Of a stretch of 64,000 bases of DNA, positions 8,844 to 17,758 are shown one piece after another. The stretch is from assembly GCA_029552745.1 (NCBI GenBank), contig JAKPDK010000070.1:62001-126000 (forward strand), in the 5' to 3' direction. This DNA is from Candidatus Hydrogenedentota bacterium. GTDB lineage: Bacteria; Hydrogenedentota; Hydrogenedentia; Hydrogenedentales; SLHB01. The notes under the pieces were generated by a model that was not told the DNA's origin, searched no databases, and saw nothing but the letters and a program-made list of their open reading frames with translations. The position numbers were made by a program, and so were the translations under genes. Every line of letters starts with the position of its first letter. The stretch's first letter is position 1.

Positions 8844-10316
8844 ATGAGTCAAGCTCAAATTTCGGTGTGGACTGCTCTTCGAGGCGCTTCGATTTCTCCC
8901 AATCTATATGGTCATTTTGCTGAGCATTTGGGGCGCTGTATTTATGAGGGGATTTGGGTCGGCCCGAAATCCCGTATTGCCAACCAGCGAGGACTTCGGC
9001 TGGATGTTATTGCAGCGTTATCTGAACTGCATGCCCCCGTAATTCGTTGGCCGGGGGGATGTTTTGCCGATGCCTATCATTGGCGTGATGGTATAGGGCG
9101 TCCTGAGGACAGGCCGAAAACCGTCAATCTGTGGTGGCGCCAGAGTGAGCCCAACGATTTTGGGACAGACGAGTTCATGCATTTTTGCCGCTCGGTTGGT
9201 GCGGAACCGTATATTTGCCTGAATGTAGGTTCTGGTTCACCTCGTGAGGCGCTGGAATGGTTGGAATATTGTAATTACGGCGGGGAATCTACACTGACGG
9301 CACTGCGAAAGAAGAACGGTCAGTCAGAGCCGTACGGCGTGAAGTTTTGGGGCGTAGGCAACGAGAATTGGGGATGTGGGGGACGTTATTCGGGTGCCGA
9401 CTACGCGAAACAGTACATACGTTTTGCGACTTATCTGCGGGCTTTCGATCCGTCTATTCAGCTCATTGCTTGTGGGCACGGTCCGGGACCCGCTTGGAGC
9501 CACGATTTTTGCGATGCGATGTCACACGCTGACCTAATAGACCATATCTCCGTTCACCGCTATTTTGCCAGGGGTAAAGGCGCGGAATTCTCAGACTCAG
9601 AGTATCGTTCTCTGTTTGGTGACTTGCATACAATGGAGAGGGATATTCAAGCCATCGATCACTTGTTGGGTTATTTTTATCCTGACAAACATGTCGGGCT
9701 CGTTATCGATGAATGGGGGGTGTGGCATCCGGAAGCGCACACGGAAAATGGCTTGGAACAGCCTAATACGCTTCGTGATGCTGTGTTTGCGGGTGCTTGT
9801 CTAAATCTTTTTAACCGATACGCCCGTAGAATTACCATGGCGAACATTGCCCAAACGATCAACGTATTGCAGTGTCTTGCGCATACCAGCGGGGCGAAAA
9901 TGGTATTGACGCCCACCTACCATGTGTTTGAAATGATGCGTCCTCATATGGGCGCCAAACTTCTTATGGACGAGACATCCTGTGATGTTTACGAAACTCA
10001 TCCTGCGGGACTAGGCAGAAAGATGGAAACGGGCTTTATCAGTTCCAGCGTATCGCTCAATGGGAAGCGCGTCTTTTTGACGCTGGCGAATCAGACGCCC
10101 GATATTGATGTCGAGACAAAGATTGTCCTAAAAGATGCAAGTATAGCCACCGTAGCGGGAAGGCTCTTGCACGCCTCCAAGCCTTCCGATGTAAACTCGT
10201 TCACAGAGCCGAAGAAGGTTTATCCTCGCAGAATTAAGCCCGAAGCGAAGAAAAACGAAGTGGTTCTTGTGTTGCCAGCACATGCTTTCGCTTCGATTTC
10301 GATCACCATCGGATAG
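8844..10316 (+). CDS. abfA: Alpha-L-arabinofuranosidase, GH51
   Basis: Retaining glycosidase that removes terminal L-arabinofuranose from arabinan or arabinoxylan oligosaccharides. The GH51 pattern is clear: NLYGHFAEHLGRCIYEG at the N terminus, VIRWPGGCFADAYHWRDG, the acid/base Glu174 in GNENWG and the nucleophile Glu290 in IDEWGVW, then a C-terminal beta-sandwich. There is no signal peptide, so it should act in the cytoplasm on imported oligosaccharides. GTAGGAGAA precedes the ATG. Its last 97 bp overlap the 3' end of the convergent GT39 gene. A run GGGTTTTTTG just upstream (8821-8830) might be a weak terminator remnant. Confidence 0.93.
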   Translation: MSQAQISVWTALRGASISPNLYGHFAEHLGRCIYEGIWVGPKSRIANQRGLRLDVIAALSELHAPVIRWPGGCFADAYHWRDGIGRPEDRPKTVNLWWRQSEPNDFGTDEFMHFCRSVGAEPYICLNVGSGSPREALEWLEYCNYGGESTLTALRKKNGQSEPYGVKFWGVGNENWGCGGRYSGADYAKQYIRFATYLRAFDPSIQLIACGHGPGPAWSHDFCDAMSHADLIDHISVHRYFARGKGAEFSDSEYRSLFGDLHTMERDIQAIDHLLGYFYPDKHVGLVIDEWGVWHPEAHTENGLEQPNTLRDAVFAGACLNLFNRYARRITMANIAQTINVLQCLAHTSGAKMVLTPTYHVFEMMRPHMGAKLLMDETSCDVYETHPAGLGRKMETGFISSSVSLNGKRVFLTLANQTPDIDVETKIVLKDASIATVAGRLLHASKPSDVNSFTEPKKVYPRRIKPEAKKNEVVLVLPAHAFASISITIG

Positions 10317-12229
10317 GTCGTCGAGGAGACTGCGTCCGAAGTGTTTTGCATGCGTACCATTTTTTCGGCGCCTTTTGGGTTTGCAAGGAGCATCACCTCG
10401 CGGCGACCAACGCCCTGGTGCCGCAGAACAGTTGCCTTTTTGAACTCAGGCTCGAACGCTATTAACCACCGCCAATCTTGCTCTTGGACAAACATAAAGC
10501 CCGGTTCGTTGCCAAAGAAGCTGTCTCGGAATGCTGCCACCTCTTGTGTCAGGGTCTCTTCAAACTTTTTGATAAAGTCTTCATCTTCGCCGCTTTGCTT
10601 ATACACATGTTCTCGTAGCGCGGCTTGTAAAGCATCTATATCTGAATCCTGCACGTTTGTAATGGATTGAATGGGTACAGCTTCAACGGCAGAAATCATC
10701 TTGTCGCGTAAGTTCTTTTGTTTTTTGGCTAAGGCAAGCCGACTCAAGTCCTCCGGCAGAACCATGGGAAGAATGTCTGTGAAAACAGGCTCGTGGAAAT
10801 GCTTTGAGTAGAAAACATACTCCTCGCGGGAAAACCCCACGGAATACAAACGAAATGTTTCACCCTTTTCAGCCAGGAATCGCACCGGTTCGCAGAAGTC
10901 CTTTGCAGACTTGTGCTTGTTCAGTTCTGGAAAGACGAACAAGGCTAAACACAAGAACAGGACCGCGGTCGTTTGAGCAATAACTTGATGGAGTTGCGTG
11001 TAACCTTTTTTACGAAGAAAGAAGAAAATATATACCGCGCATGCCGCCAGAATTGCCGACAGCAAAAACGAGGTGTTGGCGTCAAAGCGGACATCTTCAG
11101 TTACTGTGAAACGAGGTAGAATTGCCATCGTCAGGGCTAAAGCAACAAAGCAGCCGCCCCAAACCCATCCAATGCCCTGCAGCATCTTCTTTCTATCCGA
11201 TTGAACGGCTTCCAAAATACCACGTGCCATAAGGATGGCGAGCGCTGGGAAAATGGGCAGCAAATAAATCTGTCGTTTCCCTATGGATATGCTGAAGAAG
11301 ATGAACGCAGGCACCGTCCACGACAAAAGAAGCCGCATTCGTGAATCTTCCTTCCGTTTCCGCCATGCCCAGGGTAATAGGAACGGTAAGAAAAGCGACC
11401 AAGGAAGCCAGTCTACAGGCAAATTGATGAAAAAGTACCAGGGTCCCTGGACTTTGCTTATTCCAAGGGCAAAACGTCCTACTGTCTGACCCAATATATC
11501 CCACAGAAGAACTTGGCGAGTGGCTTCTTGCGCCGCGGATGTCATGTTCATTCGTGAGGGAATCAGCCAGAGCAAGACACCGACGATTGCGGCAAGAAAG
11601 CCGATGAGCGGGTGGAACCTGCGACGCTCGAGAGGGCGACGCCAGAAATATACAATGAGACATAACAGCGGGAAAACAAGTCCCGGCGGACCTTTTGTAA
11701 ATAGCGCGAGGGAAATGCTGCCGTAGAAAACCAGAAGCCACTGTTTCTGTTCCGTGCTAATAAAATTGTAAAACGCGAAGAGCGCCATGGTGAGAAATGC
11801 AGTAAGCATCATGTCTGTTTGACACGTCCGAGCTTGCCACCAAAAACGCGATGACGTAATAAGGAGTATCACGGCCCAGATAGCGATTTTTTCGTCATAC
11901 ATGCGGCGTGCCAAAGCATACGTGAACAGGAGCACAAGCAACGCCGATAGAATGGAAGGGATTCTCGCTGTCGTTTCTGTAACATCTCCAAACGGCGCCG
12001 ATACCGCAGCAATACTCCAGAAGAGAAGGGGCGGCTTTTCATCGTAAGGTAAGCCGTTCACGTGCAACACGAGCCAATCCTTCGATTGCAGTATCTCTCG
12101 GGCGATTTCAGCATAACGCGGTTCATCTGCAGGCCAGAGGTCGTATTTCCAAATCCCCGCGGAAAACAACACGAGAGCGAGTCCTAGTAAGAGAAGCAAT
12201 GGTCTTTTGTGGCTAAGTGCAGTTTTCAC
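10220..12229 (-). CDS. GT39-type membrane glycosyltransferase (ArnT/PMT-like)
   Basis: Polytopic membrane enzyme of the dolichyl/undecaprenyl-phosphate-sugar transferase type. The N terminus has a membrane anchor followed by the loop motif PADEPRYAEIAREI, in which the Asp-Glu pair matches the catalytic acid region of PMT/ArnT enzymes, and then about ten hydrophobic helices before a soluble C-terminal third. It probably moves a lipid-linked sugar onto an envelope acceptor such as lipid A or protein. The start is GTG with AGGAA six nt upstream, 10 nt after the LAB_N gene. Its C-terminal tail (EIEAKACAGNTRTTSFFFAS) is encoded antisense to the end of abfA and is probably non-conserved. Confidence 0.85.
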   Translation of the reverse strand: MKTALSHKRPLLLLLGLALVLFSAGIWKYDLWPADEPRYAEIAREILQSKDWLVLHVNGLPYDEKPPLLFWSIAAVSAPFGDVTETTARIPSILSALLVLLFTYALARRMYDEKIAIWAVILLITSSRFWWQARTCQTDMMLTAFLTMALFAFYNFISTEQKQWLLVFYGSISLALFTKGPPGLVFPLLCLIVYFWRRPLERRRFHPLIGFLAAIVGVLLWLIPSRMNMTSAAQEATRQVLLWDILGQTVGRFALGISKVQGPWYFFINLPVDWLPWSLFLPFLLPWAWRKRKEDSRMRLLLSWTVPAFIFFSISIGKRQIYLLPIFPALAILMARGILEAVQSDRKKMLQGIGWVWGGCFVALALTMAILPRFTVTEDVRFDANTSFLLSAILAACAVYIFFFLRKKGYTQLHQVIAQTTAVLFLCLALFVFPELNKHKSAKDFCEPVRFLAEKGETFRLYSVGFSREEYVFYSKHFHEPVFTDILPMVLPEDLSRLALAKKQKNLRDKMISAVEAVPIQSITNVQDSDIDALQAALREHVYKQSGEDEDFIKKFEETLTQEVAAFRDSFFGNEPGFMFVQEQDWRWLIAFEPEFKKATVLRHQGVGRREVMLLANPKGAEKMVRMQNTSDAVSSTTYPMVIEIEAKACAGNTRTTSFFFASGLILRG

Positions 12230-12239
12230 GAAGAGTTCC

Positions 12240-12941
12240 TCACTCGGAGACAGTTTTGCCTTTTTTCAAAAGGATTATGTTTCTCAGGTAAACGATTAGT
12301 GTTGTGAACATCCCGACGGAATTCAGCCAGTCCTGACGCTGGAGGAAACTAACACCTTGCAAGACCGCTGCAAAGACACTCAAGTACCAGAAAATGGGAG
12401 GCACAACACTCTCTTTCTTCCATTCGGAAACAATCCACTGGATCAAGAAGCGTAGAAAAAATAACGATTGACCTACCGCCCAGATGCCCAAAAAAATCCA
12501 GTTTTGTTTGGCTGTTTCTACCGGAAGATCTCGATTGGCGAGGTATTCCCGCCACCAGGTGTGAGCAGTCAATGAAACCGCCAGTGTGACGATGAGGGCT
12601 GTGGCGGCGTGAATGGCGAAAGACAGCGCCCGACTCAGTTGACCTTTCTTGCGCCAAATATGGACGAGGTTTCGCGCATACACAATCATGTTGAAACTCT
12701 GTCCAAATGCGGCGCCGGGCTGACGGGTGTACACATTGTAAGATAACAACATGACAGAGCCTATAGCGCTCATATACCAAAACACGGCAGGGACGACGCT
12801 GCGGCGTTTGAATTCGGAAACGATCCACTGAACGTAAAAACGCCCATAAAAAATGGCGCCGCCGAGCCACCAAAGCCCGGTGACCACCGCCATCCAGAAG
12901 TCGGAATTAAGGAGGGGCACGTCAGTTTTCCCCTTCCACAC
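12240..12941 (-). CDS. Membrane protein with two LAB_N (lipid A biosynthesis N-terminal) domains
   Basis: Small integral membrane protein made of an internal duplication. The first copy has FYVQWIVSEFKRRSVVPAVF then FWYMS...MIVYARNLVHI; the second has FLIQWIVSEWKKESVVPPIF then FWYLS...LIVYLRNIILL. Each copy resembles the LAB_N domain found at the N terminus of some lipid A enzymes. Six or so hydrophobic helices are expected. It starts with GTG inside the last 20 bp of the GT2 gene; an ATG at 12893 is an alternative. Placed between a GT2 and a GT39 transferase, it probably takes part in handling a lipid-linked sugar. Confidence 0.85.
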   Translation of the reverse strand: MWKGKTDVPLLNSDFWMAVVTGLWWLGGAIFYGRFYVQWIVSEFKRRSVVPAVFWYMSAIGSVMLLSYNVYTRQPGAAFGQSFNMIVYARNLVHIWRKKGQLSRALSFAIHAATALIVTLAVSLTAHTWWREYLANRDLPVETAKQNWIFLGIWAVGQSLFFLRFLIQWIVSEWKKESVVPPIFWYLSVFAAVLQGVSFLQRQDWLNSVGMFTTLIVYLRNIILLKKGKTVSE

Positions 12942-13638
12942 GGATAGGTACGTAGCGTTTTTTAAGCCAGGCTACCCCAATCAGATCGTAAATCCCCCGC
13001 CAAAACCTGTCTGAAATTCCATATTTTGATTTGCCGTACTTTCGTGGATGGTGAGTCACTTCGACTTCGGCAATCCGCATGCCTGCTGCTTTCATCATGA
13101 CCCCAAAATACCGGTGCATGCCATTAAACGGGATCATGTGTTCCACACAATACCGTCGGAAACCCTTTGAGCCGCACCCCGCATCACGGATTTGATCATC
13201 AAGCCACCACTGTCTGACACGATTTGCCAATCGACTGGCGATTTTTTTGACCCGGGAGTCTTGTCGTTTCGCTCGATAACCGAAAACGCAGTCATTTTCT
13301 CTCAACAGGTCGAGCATTTTAGGGAAATCACCGGGGTCATTCTGTAGGTCGCCGTCAAGCATCAGTAACAGATCACCCTTTGCCCGTCTCATACCCGCCA
13401 CAATAGCGGCGGACTGCCCGCTGTTTTTTGCCATATGGATTGGGCGAATGTGGCTGTCCTCGCGGGCAAGTTGTTCCAGTTCGGCTCGTGTTCCATCTGT
13501 ACTGCCGTCATTTACAAACACGCATTCGTACTCGTAATCGGGTAATGAATGGAAAACCGCCGCTATCTTCTCCGCCAGCAGGCGTATGTTCTCTTCCTCG
13601 TTGTAAAATGGGACTACCACCGATACCAATGTCTTCAT
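12922..13638 (-). CDS. GT2 glycosyltransferase (DPM1/ArnC-like)
   Basis: Family 2 transferase expected to charge undecaprenyl or a related polyprenyl phosphate with a sugar on the cytoplasmic face. Seen: SVVVPFYNEEENI at the N terminus, FVNDGSTDGT, the DXD-like metal site MLDGDLQNDP and AGCGSKGFRR. It is 238 aa long and lacks the C-terminal membrane helices of ArnC, so it resembles the soluble DPM1 form. It leads the GT2-LAB_N-GT39 operon, where a separate membrane partner could replace the missing helices. The ATG is preceded only by a weak AGGTAG. Confidence 0.9.
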   Translation of the reverse strand: MKTLVSVVVPFYNEEENIRLLAEKIAAVFHSLPDYEYECVFVNDGSTDGTRAELEQLAREDSHIRPIHMAKNSGQSAAIVAGMRRAKGDLLLMLDGDLQNDPGDFPKMLDLLRENDCVFGYRAKRQDSRVKKIASRLANRVRQWWLDDQIRDAGCGSKGFRRYCVEHMIPFNGMHRYFGVMMKAAGMRIAEVEVTHHPRKYGKSKYGISDRFWRGIYDLIGVAWLKKRYVPIRVEGEN

Positions 13639-13823
13639 TGCTTGGCTCTACCTAATGTTGGGACAGAATAGTTTATCATATCGAAAAGGCGAGAGGAAAC
13701 GACTGGTTACTTGAATAGGATCAAAAAATAGTTTATTACTTGCATCTAGTTGGTTCCAAGACCCGAGGGCTGATCCCCGGAAGGAGTCCGATCATCTAGT
13801 CACCAAATTATAGGAGTGGGAAA

Positions 13824-15848
13824 ATGATGCGTCGTTTTTTCTCTATCGTGTGTGCGGGAGCGTGTTGTCTTGTTGGCATGTGCCCTGTTTATGGTGAGGT
13901 TACGTTTGAGTCGTTACTGCGGGAGATGACCGACCTGGAGCGTTTAACTCGATTTCCGCAACCCGCGTACACGTGCAAACAGTTTTCCAGCTACGACCGG
14001 CGAAGCACCGACAAGAACGTGCCGACCGACGAGAACTGGTTTGCGAACGGTGATCGCGGCCACCATTTGCGTGTGGAAGAACGCAATGGGCAGCAAGAAT
14101 GGGTGATGATGGATGCGGAAGGGCCGGGTGCCATCGTAAGAATTTGGTCGGCAAACCCTCAAGATGCAGGGGTGTTGCGAATCTACCTCGATGGCAGCTC
14201 CGAACCGACCATCGAGATGCTTTTTATTGAGATGTTATGCGGGGAGAAATGGCCATTCGTGTCACCTATTGCCCATTTTGCCTCTGCCGGTTGGAACAGT
14301 TATTTGCCGATCCCCTACGCCAAGCATTGCAAAGTGACCGCCAGCAGCCCGAATTTTTATTACCATATCAACTATCGGACCTATGAAAAAGGGACACAAG
14401 TTATATCTTACAGCGAAGAAATTGCCCGTAAAGCCGATGCGGTGTTGCAGGAGATGGCGAATGCTCTTAAGAAACCTGACCTGCTGAATCTTAAAAAAGA
14501 TGTGCGGACAAAGAACATACACTTCAAGACTTCCCTAAAGCCGCGCGCCGTTTTCTCTCGGGTATTTTCTGGGCCCGGGGCGTTTTATGCTATTGAAACG
14601 ATTGTGTCTGCATCCGACATGGAAGGAGCCTTGAGGGGGTGCGTACTGGAGATCCGTTTCGATGATGCGCGCAAACCACAGGTTTTGGCGCCCTTGGGTG
14701 ACTTTTTCGGCACAGCCCCCGGCGCGAATCGTTATTTGTCTCTTCCCAGTGGCGTGCGTGAGGATGGTTCGCTCTATGCTCATTGGGTAATGCCTTTCCG
14801 ACGAAAAGCTGTTTTTCGCATGCGGAATTTGTCTTCTCAGCCCGTGGATCTTAAGGCGAACATTATTCAAGGTGATTACAAATGGGATGAACGGTCTCTG
14901 TATTTTCATACTACCTGGCGGAGTGAGCATCCCATCCCGACCCATCCTCGTCAAGACTGGAATTATGTCCAAGTTGAGGGCAAGGGGGTCTTTGTAGGGG
15001 ATATGCTGCACGTCACGAACTCCGTCAAAGAATGGTGGGGGGAAGGAGACGAGAAGATTTACGTAGATGGAGAGGATTTCCCTAGCCATTTTGGTACCGG
15101 CAGTGAAGATTATTATGGATACGCATGGTGTTCCCCCCAACAGTTTACCCACGCCTACCACAATCAACCTCGTTGTGATGGTCCCGGTAACTATGGACAT
15201 ACTTGTGTCAGCCGGTTCCACATTTTGGACAATATCCCATTTCACAAATCGTTTCAGTTCGATATCGAAGTTTGGCATGCCAGAAATTGCGAAATCGCGA
15301 TGGCGGCTACCTCTTTCTGGTATGGTACTTTTCATGCTAAAGATACAACCCGTGGCATTGATAAGCGTCGGCTCGTAGTTGTTCCTCCGCATCCTCTTCC
15401 TCCTCCGAGGCGAATTGAGGGTGCCCTGGAAGGAGAGGATATGAAAGTCGTTTCCGTTTCAGGCGGACAAGTACAACCTCAAACGGGTGTAGAGGAAATG
15501 TGGAGTGCCGCAAAACAACTTTGGTGGGTAGGTGGCAAACCGGGGGATAGCCTGGTGCTCGAATTTTCCGCCCCAAAGACTGGCCGGTTCAACATTTCAG
15601 CAAAGTTCACAAAAGCTCCCGATTACGGCGTTGTCCAATTGAAAGTCAACGGTCAACCCGTGGGAGAGCCAATAGATTTCTACAACGAAACAGTAAGGGC
15701 GACACCCTTGCTATTATTAGGTCAATGCGACCTCCACGAAGGGGCGAATACCCTTAGCGTCGAAATTGTTGGGAAAAATGATAAGGCGATTCCCAGCCAT
15801 ATGTTTGGGCTGGACTGCATCGTCATCAACCCGGTTGAAAACCCGTGA
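13824..15848 (+). CDS. Secreted DUF2961 (GH172-type) glycoside hydrolase
   Basis: Exported protein with an N-terminal signal peptide (MMRRFFSIVCAGACCLVG, cleavage near residue 25). The body matches DUF2961, now GH172, which includes difructose-anhydride synthase/hydrolase and alpha-D-arabinofuranosidase. Conserved-looking stretches are DAEGPGAIVRIW near residue 97, and FPSHFGTGSEDYYGYAW near residue 423, which carries an acidic pair expected at the active site. The last 130 or so residues (from about 540) form an added beta-rich domain that could bind carbohydrate. AGGAGTG precedes the ATG. Substrate is unknown; a GH51 arabinofuranosidase lies 3.5 kb to the left. Confidence 0.8.
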   Translation: MMRRFFSIVCAGACCLVGMCPVYGEVTFESLLREMTDLERLTRFPQPAYTCKQFSSYDRRSTDKNVPTDENWFANGDRGHHLRVEERNGQQEWVMMDAEGPGAIVRIWSANPQDAGVLRIYLDGSSEPTIEMLFIEMLCGEKWPFVSPIAHFASAGWNSYLPIPYAKHCKVTASSPNFYYHINYRTYEKGTQVISYSEEIARKADAVLQEMANALKKPDLLNLKKDVRTKNIHFKTSLKPRAVFSRVFSGPGAFYAIETIVSASDMEGALRGCVLEIRFDDARKPQVLAPLGDFFGTAPGANRYLSLPSGVREDGSLYAHWVMPFRRKAVFRMRNLSSQPVDLKANIIQGDYKWDERSLYFHTTWRSEHPIPTHPRQDWNYVQVEGKGVFVGDMLHVTNSVKEWWGEGDEKIYVDGEDFPSHFGTGSEDYYGYAWCSPQQFTHAYHNQPRCDGPGNYGHTCVSRFHILDNIPFHKSFQFDIEVWHARNCEIAMAATSFWYGTFHAKDTTRGIDKRRLVVVPPHPLPPPRRIEGALEGEDMKVVSVSGGQVQPQTGVEEMWSAAKQLWWVGGKPGDSLVLEFSAPKTGRFNISAKFTKAPDYGVVQLKVNGQPVGEPIDFYNETVRATPLLLLGQCDLHEGANTLSVEIVGKNDKAIPSHMFGLDCIVINPVENP

Positions 15849-15889
15849 GGAATTTTTGCCGAAGGCGGTGAGAAAGGTGACTTCTTAGC

Positions 15890-16783
15890 ATGAAAGGTAT
15901 CGTATTGGCGGGAGGAGCAGGTACGCGCCTGCACCCCATGACCCGCGCGGTCAGCAAGCAGCTTTTGCCCGTTTATGACAAGCCCATGGTGTATTACCCT
16001 TTAAGTACGTTGATGCTTGCGGGGATCCGTGAGGTTATGGTGATTTCCACGCCATACGATCTCCCTCTGTTTGAACGTTTGCTAGAAGACGGAAGTCACT
16101 TGGGGATGCAGTTTTCCTATGCTGCCCAGCCAAGGCCTGAAGGTATTGCGCAAGCGTTTCTCATCGCGGCTGATTTCATTGGAAATGACGCTTGCTGTCT
16201 GGTGCTTGGTGATAATATTTTTTATGGCCAGGGACTCAGTGCGACGTTAGCCCGCGGCGCAGCGATTCAAGAAGGCGGCCTGATTTTTGGATATCAGGTA
16301 CGAGATCCGCAAAGATACGGCGTGGTCTCGTTTGATTCTTCCGGTAACGTGATAGATATTGAAGAAAAACCGAAATATCCTAAAAGCCGCTACGCAGTTC
16401 CGGGCATATATTTTTATGGTCCCGGGGTTGTTGATGTAACAAGGCAATTGAAACCCAGCGCCCGAGGCGAGCTTGAGATTACAGATCTGAACCGCATCTA
16501 TCTTGGACAAGGAAGACTCCGCGTGGAGCTATTAGGTCGGGGTATTGCCTGGCTGGACACGGGAACCAACAGGAGTCTGATGGAAGCCGGGCAATTTATT
16601 CAAGCCATAGAAGAACGGCAGGGGTTGAAAGTTGCCTGTCTGGAAGAGATTGCTTGGCGTCAAGGCTGGATCAGCGTGGAACAAGTGCGAAAACTGGCGG
16701 AGGGAATGGGAAAAAGCGCCTATGGGGAATATTTAAGGGAGATTGCGGGCGACAATGTTCCTCCCCCATCCGGAAACGATTGA
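15890..16783 (+). CDS. rmlA: Glucose-1-phosphate thymidylyltransferase
   Basis: Makes dTDP-glucose from dTTP and glucose-1-phosphate, the first step towards dTDP-rhamnose and other deoxysugars. The nucleotidyltransferase signature [11 protein letters not shown] opens the protein, followed by [28 protein letters not shown] and WLDTGT, all typical of RmlA. The length of 297 aa is normal. No rmlB, rmlC or rmlD is in the window, so the pathway must continue elsewhere. Its 3' end overlaps the DCC gene by 29 bp. Confidence 0.95.
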   Translation: MKGIVLAGGAGTRLHPMTRAVSKQLLPVYDKPMVYYPLSTLMLAGIREVMVISTPYDLPLFERLLEDGSHLGMQFSYAAQPRPEGIAQAFLIAADFIGNDACCLVLGDNIFYGQGLSATLARGAAIQEGGLIFGYQVRDPQRYGVVSFDSSGNVIDIEEKPKYPKSRYAVPGIYFYGPGVVDVTRQLKPSARGELEITDLNRIYLGQGRLRVELLGRGIAWLDTGTNRSLMEAGQFIQAIEERQGLKVACLEEIAWRQGWISVEQVRKLAEGMGKSAYGEYLREIAGDNVPPPSGND

Positions 16784-17207
16784 AGCGGCACTACCCATTG
16801 TGATAATTTACGATGGCAATTGCCCCGTGTGCACGCGCGCAGCCTCTTGGTTTTTGAAACGTATCCCGGAAACGGTGTTGGAAGCGATCCCATGTCAATC
16901 AGAAAGCCGCACACAACGATTCCCACAGATCTCCGAACACGCTTGTTTGGAGTCCATCCATGTGGTCGCTTTAAAAAGCGGGGTAGAGAATTTATACACC
17001 GGTCCACGCGCCTTGGCGGAGCTTCTCAAGGTCACGCCGCACTATCGGCTTTTAGGAAAATGCCTGTCAATTTCTCTCGTGTCTCGCTTGTTAACGTTTC
17101 CTTATTTTTGGTTTGCACGCAGAAGGTATATCATAAGTGCATTCATGGGAATTACTTGTAAACCAGCAGCCGGTGAATCTGACAAAAATTGCGTCCATAA
17201 ACTCTAG
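16755..17207 (+). CDS. DCC-family (DUF393) thiol-disulfide oxidoreductase-like protein
   Basis: Small thioredoxin-fold protein of the DCC family. The family motif appears as [20 protein letters not shown], with the CPVC pair near residues 20-23 where most members have D-x-x-C-x-x-C. A helical C-terminal part follows ([20 protein letters not shown]). I use the ATG that overlaps the rmlA 3' end by 29 bp; GGGAG lies 12 nt upstream. A TTG twelve nt earlier is possible but would abut that GGGAG. Redox function is inferred from the family; targets are unknown. Confidence 0.75.
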   Translation: MFLPHPETIEAALPIVIIYDGNCPVCTRAASWFLKRIPETVLEAIPCQSESRTQRFPQISEHACLESIHVVALKSGVENLYTGPRALAELLKVTPHYRLLGKCLSISLVSRLLTFPYFWFARRRYIISAFMGITCKPAAGESDKNCVHKL

Positions 17208-17230
17208 CTGATTATGAGGCAAAAGAACAG

Positions 17231-17758
17231 ATGAAAAGCACAGGAGAAAAGAGGTACTTACCAAATTCAAAACCCTGTTTCGTTTGTGGGGAAGAGAATC
17301 CCGCGGGGTTGAAAACCCGTTTCTACGTCGAGGATGGAGTTGTAAAGGCGCCGCTAAAGGCAAGTCCGCATCATTGCGGTTATCGTGATACAGTTCATGG
17401 TGGGGTGATAGCGGCTTTGATGGATGAAGCCATGGGGTGGGCGGCTGCTCGCGCGACGGGTTTGATGTATGTGACGGCCGAACTCTCGGTGCGTTATTTG
17501 AAACCTGCTCGACAAGGGCTTCATCTTGTTGTTTGTGCTGAAGTGGTTCGTACAAGCAAACGCTTGGCGGAGGCAAAGGCCGTTTTGGTGGACCAAGAAG
17601 GGGTGGTCTATGCTCGTAGTGTGGGTAGATTCATTCCTTTGTCGGCAGAGGCTTCCCTGGAAGTGGATGACAACTTAATTTATCGAGGTGACGAAGAACG
17701 GGTTTTCGAGAGGCTTCGGAAGGAATACGCAGCACAGGCCGGGAAGGAAGTCTATTAG
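17231..17758 (+). CDS. PaaI-type hotdog-fold thioesterase
   Basis: Acyl-CoA thioesterase-like protein of 175 aa. The hotdog helix motif is seen in TVHGGVIAALMDEAMGWAA, which supplies the usual His-Gly-Gly and acidic residue of the PaaI group. It begins with a two-cysteine segment (CFVCGEENPAGLK) common in one subgroup. The C-terminal 30 residues are charged and extend beyond the fold. It ends directly before the ATG of the interrupted repeat protein (stop TAG immediately followed by ATG), which suggests coupled translation. The acyl substrate cannot be named. Confidence 0.8.
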   Translation: MKSTGEKRYLPNSKPCFVCGEENPAGLKTRFYVEDGVVKAPLKASPHHCGYRDTVHGGVIAALMDEAMGWAAARATGLMYVTAELSVRYLKPARQGLHLVVCAEVVRTSKRLAEAKAVLVDQEGVVYARSVGRFIPLSAEASLEVDDNLIYRGDEERVFERLRKEYAAQAGKEVY

